Positions 50,023 to 59,486 of a stretch of DNA of 64,000 nucleotides are shown here, piece by piece. Numbering within the stretch: the first letter of the stretch is position 1; every line of letters begins with the position of its first letter. Both the position numbers and the translations under genes were made by a program. Origin of the DNA: Rusavskia elegans (lineage: Eukaryota; Ascomycota; Lecanoromycetes; Teloschistales; Teloschistaceae); NCBI GenBank assembly GCA_011316305.1, contig SAUG01000029.1:186001-250000 (forward strand). The letters run 5' to 3'. The notes under the pieces are model-generated. The model had not been told where the DNA came from and did not search any database. It worked only from the letters and a program-made list of their open reading frames with translations.

Positions 50023-50389
50023 ATAAGGATACGTTATAATTAGAAATATCTAAATTCTTTGTTATATTATTAGAAAAAAATAGAGATTTATAAATAGTAT
50101 AACGAATAAAAAAAATCATATTTTAATACTAGAATTATATTTTTATATACGATTTTAACGTTTTAGTAAATTGAATCCGGGTACCCGATTCCGATTCGAG
50201 TCGGATCGGATTAGTTAATCTAGATTCGAAACTCGACTCGACAGTCAATCTAAACTTTTTTTCTATAATTAAAATAAATTTTATATTATTTCTTCAAATT
50301 ATTTTTTAGCTATTTACGCGGATAAATATTATTTTAATAAAAGACTATAAATTACATTATTTAGTTTTTTAATAAATAAAAATATTAAA
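50023..50389. other. Stretch with TAGACTGG-family end
   Basis: CGACTCGACAGTCAATCTA ends at 50,252 and is preceded by GATTCGAGTCGGATCGG-like blocks of the same family. The start of this element is not identifiable. The remaining sequence is plain A+T-rich DNA. Confidence 0.4.
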
Positions 50390-50815
50390 ACATTTCTTTA
50401 TAGTAGATATATTAGAAAAATAAGAGATTATTAAATAGTCGAAAAATTTAAAATAGTTTATATATATAATTTTAGAGAAACTATTTATTATTAAAATTTT
50501 CTAGTAGAATTTATATTACTATTTCGATTATATATATTTTATATCTTTTTTCGATTTAAAAAAATTAATCAATTTTCTATAGATTTTATCTTTAGTATTA
50601 GTAATTATAGAAATACTAGATTATTAATATTCGAACTCTTTATAGTAATTTAGATTCTATTAAATATATCTATTTTCGTCTCGAAAGACTAATATTAGAT
50701 AGTCGGTTCGAATTTTATTAGCTATATCTTTAATAATCTATTTTAATTTTCTATATAATTAATTAAATTTAAATGGTATAATATTTATAGATCGGTTTAC
50801 CGCCAGATTTATAAA
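50390..50815. repeat. Dispersed repeat, copy 2 (partner at 38,550-38,965)
   Basis: Same-direction copy of 38,550-38,965 (shared TACTAGATTA, CTCGAAAGACTAAT-like and TAGTCGGTTCGAA blocks). It ends exactly where a 160-bp inverted-repeat element begins (50,816). Confidence 0.45.
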
Positions 50816-50975
50816 TAGACTGTCCACTTCGGTCTAAAATGGCGATCCGACTTCGCGATAAACGTGGCTAACGCGTTAAAATTACTAGTTAAAGTTAGTT
50901 TCCTTTCTAATACGGTTAGAAACACGGATCGGTTTCTTCGATCCGAGTTCGAAACCCGACAAAACGGCCAGACTA
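50816..50975 (+). mobile_element. 160-bp TAGACTGG-ended short repeat, copy 2
   Basis: Same length and direction as 15,803-15,962. It begins TAGACTGTCCACTTCGG and ends AACGGCCAGACTA. It shares CTTCGCGATAAACGTGGCTAACG-type sequence and ATTACTAGTTAAAGTTA. TG and CA survive inside it, unlike its flanks, as expected for a repeat shorter than RIP usually detects. Confidence 0.65.
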
Positions 50976-51944
50976 TTTATTTAGTTAATTTGTTTTGGTT
51001 TTAGTACCCGGTAAACCAATAGTTCGGTAAATAAATCAAGCGTTAATATACCAGTATTAAATATACGGTAGTAGAATTTATACTTTAGTTTAATTAACGT
51101 AAATAACGGTTCTTTCTATAGAATTTTAATTTAAATTTATTTAGTAATATAACGTATCCTTTTACTAATAGTTTAACGTAGAGATTTTTATAGATAAATA
51201 TATCTCGCAGTTATCGCTTTTTCTTCTTTTTCTTTTACTAGTAATATAAGCCCCTTGCAAGTACTATAATTTACTAAAACCTTTTACGTACGTATATACT
51301 TTCGTAATAGCTATACTATAGCTAAACCAGACGATAGTATATCTGTAATAACTATATCTACCTTTAAAGACGTCGATTATCTCGTTATAACTAGAGCAAC
51401 CTATTTTAACTTCGATAAAAATCTTCTTTTTACCGCCTTTAAAACGCGCTATCCGACCTTCCTACCGCCTTTTAATTTAATCGACCGGGTAAAGCTTCTA
51501 GCTATAGTAGCTAGTATACTAGTTAGCGATTCTATAGCTAGCGATCGTCTTAAAGCTACGCGGGCTAAAAAGTACTTTAATAATTTAGCGGAACGTTTAG
51601 GTACAGGTTATACGATAAATATAGATAAGGCGACGACTATTCGTAATTACTTCGCAGTATAGTAGATAGATATAGCGGAAATATTAGAAGCTGATAATTA
51701 TATATAATATCGAGGAAGAACTAGATAATAGAGGATTCGTAATCAAATAAAAAAGAAAATAGTTAAATAGAAATAATTAACTGCGCTATAAATCTTGCCT
51801 AATAAACTGTTTTAGTAGTAAAAATTTCTTTATACGTAAAATACAACAATCGTTGCCGTATATAACGTTGATATAATATATATATATATATAAAAACTCA
51901 ATATAACTTTAAATAAAAGCTTTCCAAAAGGGCAGACTATTTAT
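50976..51944. other. Lightly mutated island flanked by GGCAGACTATTTAT motifs
   Basis: This is about 1 kb with more CA and TG than the rest of the block (for example CCCCTTGCAAGTACT and CCGGTAAACCAATAG). It is bracketed by GGCCAGACTATTTAT (50,966) and GGGCAGACTATTTAT (51,935) in the same orientation. It contains an open stretch described separately and a (TA)n run near 51,877-51,890. It may be a later or single-copy insertion that saw fewer RIP cycles. Confidence 0.5.
51243..51656 (+). pseudogene. Open stretch of about 125 codons without ATG, unknown
   Basis: From the TAA near 51,250 to TAG at 51,655 one plus frame has no stop. It reads DDSISVITISTFKDVDYLV in its first part and RLKATRAKKYFNNLAERLG toward the end. 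Base composition is more balanced here and charged residues are well spread, unlike chance openings in this block. There is no ATG, and the frame could continue past the two TAG codons at 51,655 if these came from CAG or TGG. It is the best candidate for a former host or cargo gene inside the block. No family recognised. Confidence 0.4.
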
Positions 51945-52448
51945 AAACTAGCTAAAATAGTTTTTATTTAAAAAAGATTTATTTTTTAGAATTTCGCTAG
52001 ACGTATCGGTCTAGAAAATAAATAGATAAATATTATTTGAAAAATTAGATATTTTATATTAATTTTAAAAATTTAAAATTCATACGATTTATATTTAAAT
52101 AATAAATAAAATAGAAAAGTGATATAGATATATAAGATTTAATTTAATTATTATTTACTATTTAGTAATAAAAAATCGACGTCTATCTAAATATTATCTA
52201 AAGTATTAATATTATAATATAACTATATATTAAAAGCGGGAATCTTTTAATATTATAATATAGAAAAACAGATTTTAACGATTTTAACAAATTAAAATTA
52301 GATTTCTAGATTCGATCTAGAATCGAATTAGATTAAACTTTAAAATAATTCGATTCGATTCAGTTCGGTACTTAAAAAAGTCGAAATCGATCCGAATCGA
52401 ATCGGTTTTTCTAATCCGAATTCGAAATCCGATCCGACGACCAGTCTA
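51945..52448. repeat. AT-rich stretch ending in a TAGACTGG-family end
   Basis: The end CCGACGACCAGTCTA at 52,434-52,448 is preceded by CTAATCCGAATTCGAAATCC, the usual family end sequence. The start of the element was not found; it may lie near 52,000. The following base is the first of the Gypsy-1 fragment, so this element abuts or interrupts Gypsy-1. Confidence 0.45.
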
Positions 52449-53498
52449 CTAACGATTTAATTTCAAACTTTTAATAAAATTTTAAATCTATCGAATTTAA
52501 TCTATATAAATAAATAAAGTATCGGATTTATAAAATCAATTTCTATAGAATTCGATTTATTTATAATATTTTTTGAAAATTTTCTTATTATTATATTTTT
52601 TAAATTATTTATTTTTAAATTTTAACGAAATTTAAAACGCTCGCGAATATCTAGTAGCTAGTTTAAAGAAAGATTAATTATTATCTAAAAAATAGTTTAA
52701 GTCTTTTATACGAAAAATCTTTATTTTATAATATATTTTTAAAAAACTTTTTTTTTTTACAACTATTTAAATTTTTAAAATTCGAAATCTTTTATTATCT
52801 TTATTAGAATCGTTATTATCTTTTTTACTATTCGGATTATTCGGGTTATTACTACCATTAGATAATTAATTCGAATTAAAATTTATAAAAGTAAAAATTT
52901 TTAAAACAATTTTTTTTTAAATTATTTATTAAACGGCTATTATTAACCGATTTTACTGCCGGAAATAATATAGTTTTCTAACGCGCTAGCGATAAAATTA
53001 TAATTAAATTCCGATTAAAATTTCTAAATAATAGAAAATAATCTAAATTTTTTTTTATTAAACGTTAATAATATAAATAGATTATTAGACTAATTCGTAA
53101 TATTTATAATACGCGGGTTTTAAAATATATTATCGTCTTTAATTATTCTAGCGTCAGTTTAAAGTAAATCTTTTTAAAAAATATTTTACTACGATTTTAA
53201 TTACTATAAATACTACGCGTCGACGTCGATATAATTATAGTATAAATAATATATATCGAATTAAAAACGTTTAAAATTATAAATTAAAATTATTAAAATA
53301 GTAATATTTTTAAAATAATATACGATTATAAATTAGACGAAAAATATATTAAAAAACTAATTTATATTCTAGAAAAAAAAAATAGAAAAAAATCGAGATT
53401 CGATATACTAGCGACGTTCTAGCAATTAGACGGTAAATTTCGTTTTTAAACGTTTTAAATATATTTCCAAAATTTATATAACGCGTTTGACGTTTATA
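52449..53498 (-). mobile_element. Gypsy-1 fragment: gag part and 5' LTR
   Basis: This matches 14,550-15,627 in the same direction: ATCTATCGAATTYAATCTATATAAATA near the start, GCTCGCRAA.AT..AATAGCTAGTTTAAA, and the LTR block ATACTAGCGACGTTCTAGC near 53,405. The LTR start (TATAAACGTCAAACGCG on the minus strand) is at 53,498. It is a third copy of the family, truncated inside gag at 52,449, directly at the inverted-repeat element end. Confidence 0.7.
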
Positions 53499-53558
53499 GA
53501 AATAATAATAAATATAGAAAACTACGAAATATATTTCGAATAGAAATTTAATATTATT

Positions 53559-53929
53559 TAGATTGGTCGGTTCGGATCGAATTTCTATCGAATTATCGGA
53601 TATCCGATCCGAATTTTAATAAATTAAATTCGAGTCGAATTATTTAATAATTCGATTTAATTTCGATTCGATTAAATTATATATTTAATATATTATTATA
53701 TTAATATATTTAAATAATATATTTATTCGAATTAGAATGTTTCTAGCTAATATAATTAATAAAAAAAGATTTTTTTAATAAATTTATATAAAAGTTATAC
53801 TAGCTTTATATCTTTATACTAGAATTCAGTATTTTTTTAAATCGAATCGGGTTAGTTAATTCGAGTTCGAAATTCGATTGAATCGGATTAATTAATCCGA
53901 ATTCGAAATCCGATCCGACGATTAATCTA
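53559..53929 (+). mobile_element. 371-bp TAGACTGG-family element at the edge of the block
   Basis: It starts TAGATTGGTCGGTTCGG and ends CGACGATTAATCTA (RIP-altered forms of TAGACTGGCC and CGACGGCCAGTCTA). CCGAATTCGAAATCCGATCC before the end matches the family. The element ends at 53,929; within a few tens of bases the sequence becomes normal. It thus marks the outermost recognised repeat of the block. Confidence 0.65.
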
Positions 53930-54723
53930 ATATTATTAGCAGGACTTTAGATAAATTAGATACGGAAATCTGATAGAGAGAAGAAAAAATATAATAAATT
54001 CCAATAGAAAAGAAAAAAGAAGCAGGCCAAGTATACTACTTGCCGCTACTTCCCGTCCATGCCTTCGACAGCCTTTCGAATCAAGCTCGTAGTCTTGAGC
54101 ACGACTACGGGGACACTGGTGTTGTGTCGAGAGCTACGCAATTGTCGAGATATACTCCAAGCGGACTACTTTCTACGTCAGCAGAATCGGGAGTATTGGC
54201 TTCAAGCCTATCAATGTAAGGGGAACGGAGACTCGGAGAACCACTGACCAAAACTTCAATATTCCAAACTCTGATAACAAAGTGATTTTATTAGCATGAC
54301 GCCGCTGGTAGAAGCCCCTGTACATGGTAACCTCATGCAATGAGTAGAATCTCATCATTCGTTGAATCCGCCAATCAAACGCTCGGCAGCTGGCTTAGCG
54401 CTACTAGCGCGAACATTATGACTCCTTTTCCGATCACCATATGTAAGTGACACCGGACGCTGGACGTTGGACGTTCCATACACTTACACATGGGAACGCG
54501 GAATCATCAGTGGGTGGTCCAGCAAACGGTTCAGCTCATTCGATGTCCAAATCTTCGGGAACTTGGGACGTGCAGTAAGTTTGGTAGGGGGGAGTAGAGG
54601 CCTGGAGATGTATACTCAGCCGGCGCCATATAGTGTCGAGTCCATTGCAGGCCGAACTATCGGTCAACCCCCTGAGAACTTGATAGAGACGGCGGCAAAT
54701 CTAGGAGGGGGTTAAAGCTCATG
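53930..54723. other. Transition and intergenic stretch downstream of the GH125 gene
   Basis: Composition becomes balanced within about 100 bases of 53,930. The open stretch starting with ATG at 54,059 (62 codons) and the TTG-started one at 54,467-54,715 overlap no recognisable domain and lack supporting features. A short direct repeat GGACG(C/T)TGGACGTTGGACGTT is at about 54,454-54,474. This probably holds the 3' end and terminator region of the minus-strand GH125 gene. Confidence 0.5.
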
Positions 54724-56442
54724 TTATTGATAGGTTTCTTCGAGTAGATACGGTCGAGTTCTTTCAATATCCAAGATCATTTGTCCAAACATGCCATTTG
54801 CCCAAGAGAACCTATAAGCCTTATGAGCCGGGGATCCTCAGGTTTGCGTGCAAGCGATGACTTACCAATGCCGACTCCATTGCTTAACGTCATGCGAGTA
54901 TATGCTCTCGTGGATTAATCCGAGCCCGTCGGTCGTGTTCAAGATCGCCATGATTTCTGCTTTTGCTTCCTCCCCAGTCCCGTCTGCACTGGTCATGACC
55001 CGCACGATGCTCGCCAGAGGCCACCCCCTTCCGGGCCCAAGATGCGGCCCACCAATCGCATTGAATACGGGCCCGTGTGCCCAGTAGGGGTTTTGTTCGC
55101 TCAATGCAAACAATCGGGTATTGAGATATACTTCATCACGAGGACTTACATAACCCGTGAAGGCCGCTGAAAGCAGAGATGGAAGGTTGGCGTCATCCAT
55201 GAGATTGTGGCTCCCGTACCCATCGACTTCGAAAGCGAAGATGGGGCCAAATAGATGATGATGGATGATTCCGTGTTTAGCTATCCCGGCACGGATTTCG
55301 GCAGCCATTGTGCGCATGCGCTGGTTTAGATTTTCGGCTTCTTGACTCTCGATCTTGGCCATGATTACGGAAGCGTCTTGGAGGTAGCGAGCGAACATCA
55401 TGTTCGAAGGGATCAAGAATTGGTGGATAGTGGCATCATCAGATGGCCTGAAAGTCGACCGGATCATACCGGTATATTTTACTGGATTGCCCAGCCCGTT
55501 ATTCGAAGTTGTCTCGGTCGCTCGATCGGTTTGACCAGTCATCGTATAGCCACTCGGAGCGATATGGCCATCTGCGGTATAGGTTGCAGCCCGCATTGCC
55601 TCCACCGCGTCCAGGATAACTTCCACTGTCTGGACCCATTTGTATTTGACAAAAGGACGCATGTCTCCAGTGGAGTTGTAGTACTCGGATGAGAGCTGTA
55701 AGAAGGAAGCAAGCGAGTCAAGCTCCCACTTGCAATCGAAAGTCTTGCTCCGATCGTAGGGTGGATTGACTTTGTTGAGAGTGTATGCGTAGTTCGTCCC
55801 GAGGGGAATGTTCGATTCGGGAGGGGGTTGAAAAGCATGACAATAGGGTGTGATCTTGATGTAGCGGGACTGAAGGTTGATAACGCCCCGAAACAATGCG
55901 GCGATGGATTTAGGTGATTCCGAAGGTTCAAGAAGTGGTAAATAGGATAGGATTTGGTTGGCCGAATCTCTCAACCACATTGCGTTGCTGAAGCAAGTCA
56001 GATGCGATTGCTTAGGGAGCCGGCCATACACGTACATATCACCAGTAATAACGAATGCAAGGTCTTCATCAGTAGTCGTGCTAGAACTGGCAGACGGTAG
56101 GTCTGCATCGTCGTTCGCGGCGAAGCCGGTCCATAAGACAGCCGTATCCAAGGTGTTTGGGTAAGCATTCTCGAACAGTCTGAAGAGATCAGGGTCGGCA
56201 ATTTTCTCTCGCAATCGAGTGATTGTCCTTTCAAGTACTGGCGAAGGAAATGAGCGGCAATCCTTTCTAGGTCTCTGCAGCGGGAGCTGATGCCGGCCTT
56301 TGGAGAGGTTCTTGTCGGTCCGGGATTTTGAGAATTCATCATACCGCGGACATGGCTTGTCGAGCGTTGGCGCAGCCCAGATCAATGCATGATAGTTGGT
56401 CAAAGACAGTATGGCCAGCAGCAGCCACACTCCAGAGAGCAT
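54724..56442 (-). CDS. Secreted exo-alpha-1,6-mannosidase, GH125 family (DUF1237)
   Basis: Two exons on the minus strand: 56,442-54,866 and 54,811-54,724, with a 54-bp intron (donor GTAAGT, acceptor TATAG). The unspliced frame stops just after the donor. Splicing adds a 28-residue C-terminus, FSWANGMFGQMIL followed by a DIERTRPYLL tail, typical of the family, giving about 554 residues. The first ATG in frame is at 56,442 and begins a signal-peptide-like stretch (MLSGVWLLLAILSLTNYHAL). Family landmarks: SNAMWLRDSANQ, KWELDSLASFL, GYGSHNLMDDANLPSLL, AHGPVFNAIGGPH-type segment and LIHESI. GH125 enzymes remove alpha-1,6-linked mannose from N-glycans or mannoproteins. In fungi this fits cell-wall or secretory-pathway glycan trimming. 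No missing family segment was noticed. It is the gene closest to the RIP block. Confidence 0.9.
54812..54865 (-). other. Intron of the GH125 gene
   Basis: A 54-bp intron, GTAAGT...TATAG on the minus strand, splitting a Trp codon TG|G. Removing it restores the conserved C-terminal FSWAN motif; without removal a TAA follows immediately. Length and signals fit filamentous fungi. Confidence 0.85.
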
Positions 56443-56890
56443 GCCGACGATGCTCACTCAACCACCCGTTGTCCAGGACGCCATTGTGTGTACAAGCCTT
56501 CTGTGACAGAGAGGACAACATCGTGGACGAGTAGAAACCTCCGTGAATACAAGATCAAACACCTAAGGAATCACAGGGACGGGAGTTGTCGTCGGACTAA
56601 GGGTCTCCGCTAACGGCCAGATTGGGTCGGCATCGATCCGATTCTCTACCGTACCTTAGGTAGCTGTTTCAAAACTGACGCTAATTGCGGATACGTCAAG
56701 TATTGTAATCTAAATTCTCCACTCACTCACTCAAAGGTAGCTCATTCGCAGGCTTGTATTAATCCTATCTGCAATCGCGGTATTACAGGAGCTTACCGGT
56801 ACAATGGCCTTCATCAAATCCTCATATCAAGACGCGAACATCTACACCTAACCACAAGCCCTCCTTTCCATTCTTGGAATACCCCCAGCC
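56443..56890. promoter_or_regulatory. Intergenic region: GH125 promoter and end of the next gene
   Basis: This 448-bp region lies between two minus-strand genes, so it should contain the GH125 promoter and the 3' untranslated part of the membrane-protein gene. A TACCTTAGGTAGCT stretch (about 56,652) and a CACTCACTCACTC tract (56,721) are the only notable sequences. No clear TATA element was identified. Confidence 0.4.
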
Positions 56891-58004
56891 TCAACGCTTG
56901 TGAATGTTCGTGGCCTCATCTCCAACGCCCAGCTCTGCCACCTCATTGGCTACAGTCTCTGGTGACCACGGCCGCTCGTTGTCCGATAATGGCGGAGACG
57001 ACTGGAATCCGTAGTTCTGGTCAGATGGATGTCTCGAGTGCATTGGTGGCGAAGTCGGAGGTGAGAGGGTTGACGGAGGCGGCTTCGCATACTGCGCGTA
57101 CATATATTGCGAGGACGACCTCTCCGACATCCTCGTGGCTGCAAGCCTTTGCTGCTCTCTCTTGATCCGATGGCGCCGCCGAAAAAAGAGGAAGATACCA
57201 ACGATAGCTGCGAGAGCCAGCACTGATCCGGCAACTGCTCCAGCTATCGCTCCTCCGCTGATCAAGGTCATGTCGACTTCAGACGAGGACGCCGGGGGAG
57301 CTGCAGCCGTAACAGTCGCTTGCTGAGCGTCGGTCTCGGAACCTGTCACACTTGTAGACACAGATTGATCAAAGGGCATTATTCCAGGATTCGTAGTGGT
57401 AAGGACTGCTTTGTTGTATCCTGTTATCGCTGCACAGCCATATCCTCGACCATCGGCATATTGGTAAGTCGCACAGTATGGAGTTTGTCCATCGCTTTTT
57501 GGGGTCAGCACTACTCACAAGATCGCTACCAATTCTTTGCTTACCATGTCAATACAGCCTTGTTGAGATGGCATCGAGCGTCGCAAGACGGTCCTAGTCT
57601 GTCGTAACATGTTGTGAATAGCGTCATGCAGTTGGCAGCGCTGGTTGCGCAACATCCAATAAAACTTGAAGTGGCCGCGCAGGTGTATCCGGAATTGCAT
57701 GAAACGGCGATCTCTGCTTAAGATAAGTCTCTCTTGCCGAAGGGAATGTCTTGTCTATCTTCTTCCGGAACATACTGTTATCCCCTTCGACCCAGCCGCA
57801 GATTGCAGGATCTCCACTGAACCGCTTCAAAATCTCATGTTGACCAGGCGCTGATGTTGGCTTTATCCCGAGGTCTATCTGGGCTGCTCGCAGGCCTGCG
57901 AAAGTAGGTGCTGGGGGTAGGGCCCTCATGGCTTCTGCTAGACAGAACCAAGTTGAGCAAAGAGAAAGACATAGAGTCAGACGATTTAGTCCCAAGTTCA
58001 TCAT
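56891..58004 (-). CDS. Cysteine-rich single-pass membrane protein with signal peptide
   Basis: Three exons on the minus strand: 58,004-57,776, 57,713-57,545 and 57,494-56,891, with introns of 62 and 50 bp (donors GTATGT and GTAAGC), giving 333 residues. N-terminal signal peptide (MNLGLNRLTLCLSLCSTWF), then CGWVEGDN. A Cys-rich part follows, restored only by splicing: CNSGYTCAATSSFIGCC, then C-rich spacing to DGQTPYCATYQYADGRGYGC. Then a Ser/Thr-rich stalk, one membrane helix at about residues 212-236 (GAVAGSVLALAAIVGIFLFF), a basic RRRHRIKR stop, and a Pro/Ser-rich cytoplasmic tail. This domain plan is common in ascomycete hypothetical proteins with extracellular CGWxxGD...C motifs. The function is unknown; a surface sensor or adhesion role is only a guess. 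ATG choice: 58,004 or 58,001. Confidence 0.8.
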
Positions 58005-59486
58005 TTCGAGTCGGATGCCGGGGCGGAAGAGTAGGACGTCGTGAGAGTAGCACCGTCCTGTCAAAAGCTTGATGAGTTGCACAGTCTCTCGAGAGCCTAT
58101 GATATGCTACCAGGACCTTCGCTGTTGTTACACACTTGGTTTGACGATGCCTTTCAGTTTTGCCCCAGGCAGCAAGAACTAGAACGCACTGCAGAAAAGA
58201 CTTGCATTAATACGAGGCAAAACCGACCTTATCATCCGACCTCACGTGGGGAACCGTCGGATCATCAATCCTTGTGTGTCCTCCTGCAATCGGAAACGCC
58301 ATCTTCACCGCCTACATGAAGTGGGCGTCCGCAGGAGCCAACCGACGCAGACCTCGGATGACGAACATGGTGGTACTTCAGCAGTCATACAACAATATCC
58401 AATCCACCGTGCATTAGCTTGCAGCTTCTACCGTCACATGGGAGCACACCTTCGCTCCGTGGATTTGTCTCGACGTCGTGTCATCGCGAATGCACCAATC
58501 ACTCATGGTTCTAACAAGGCTGCAGGATGATTTGATCATACACTCCGTCCCCATGTCAAAATCAATTGCAATGAGGGGGGCCAAGGCGGGGCGTACAACA
58601 GTCAGTACCTCGGTAAGGGATATCGTTTCAACGGCTGCTCAGACGTCAATATACAGCTACTACGTTTACTGGAAACGTTCTGTTCAACGGGGTAATGGCC
58701 TTGTAGTGTGCACCTGGTGTTCTGGTTGCTGTGCGCCCCTCACTGCAATTGATAAAGACATCTCATTGGCAAAAGGCCTCTCTGTTGTCTACGGCTGAGC
58801 CCCCACTTTTGATGTACTTGAGCCTCAGCTGAAAAGCAGCCCCCAAAGAAGGGACCTTCTTCCGTCTGGAATGGTTGGGCAAACCTTCCAGAACACCGCT
58901 CGATCCAGATGATAGAACCGACGGCAAACCGCAGCAGTCCTCATGCCTGCGTCATCTTCGAGCTGCGCGAACGCTTGTCCAGAAGCTTTGATCCTCGACC
59001 CCAGGCCATTGTATAAAAATCTCAGTACATCAAGCGAACAGTAGGTGCTTGAATCTCAATCAGCAGTTCATACCATGTAACGATATGTTGTTTTCTGAGC
59101 GACTCGTTCAGCTACCTCGCGGCGAGCACAATCCTTCCGACACTCTCAGCTGCTAGCTATTCCTTCGACTCAGCGGAGTAGGCATCCGATACCTTGCCTG
59201 CCAGTCCAATCAGATGCCCTACCAATGCATGATAGCTGTAGCATCGGGATTTTCCTGTTCACCGCGAGGCTACCGTGACACCAACAGCAGGAAGCCAAAA
59301 ACGATCGTGCCCCTCTGTGTATTTGCAAGGGTCGACATGTTCTTATGCAGCCAAGGCACGCAGGGCGTTCCACTACCTGGAAACTCAGGCAATGATATGA
59401 TGCCGCCGAGCCTTGTACAGCTTTACCTCATAAGCGCGGGCGTCGAAGCTCCGTCACTTCAAATGTGAGCACTGAATTTCGCAGTC
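58005..59486. promoter_or_regulatory. Long divergent intergenic region
   Basis: This 1.5-kb region lies between a minus-strand and a plus-strand gene, so it should carry both promoters. Several overlapping open stretches (for example 58,478-58,798) show no domain, no splice pattern and no codon bias that would make them genes. A TATAAAA box lies at 59,012. No repeats and no RIP signature were seen. Confidence 0.45.
59012..59018 (+). promoter_or_regulatory. TATAAAA box upstream of the fasciclin gene
   Basis: TATAAAA in a balanced-composition context, about 470 bases before the fasciclin start codon. If used, it implies a 5' untranslated leader of roughly 430 bases, or a leader intron. It could also be unused. 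Confidence 0.3.

Larger units (their letters stand above)
1..53930. repeat. AT-rich RIP-mutated repeat block (isochore)
   Basis: Nearly every 60-base stretch here lacks CA and TG dinucleotides, while TA is greatly over-represented and CG remains common. This is the classic outcome of RIP in ascomycetes, which converts CpA to TpA on both strands of duplicated DNA. It removes ATG starts and makes TAG from CAG and TGG, which explains why no protein of useful length is open over 54 kb. Recognisable retrotransposon and transposase relics (listed separately) are the duplicated DNA that was attacked. Composition changes sharply near 53,930, where normal TG/CA frequencies return. The two short open frames in this block (6,217-6,534 and 39,009-39,191, both minus) are chance openings in A+T-rich DNA. 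Confidence 0.95.

Noticed and set aside
54059..54247. 62-codon ATG-started open frame at the block edge
   Set aside because: No domain, no splice signals, and overlapped by an equally long frame on the other strand.
54467..54715. 82-codon open frame downstream of GH125
   Set aside because: Starts with TTG, not ATG, and shows no recognisable motif; likely 3' flanking sequence.
54862..56457. GH125 start at 56,457 and end at 54,862
   Set aside because: The codon at 56,457 is GTG; the first in-frame ATG is 56,442. The stop at 54,862 lies inside an intron, and splicing restores the family's C-terminus.
58478..58798. 106-codon open frame in the long intergenic region
   Set aside because: No domain or signal peptide, low-complexity mixture typical of intergenic DNA; kept as intergenic.
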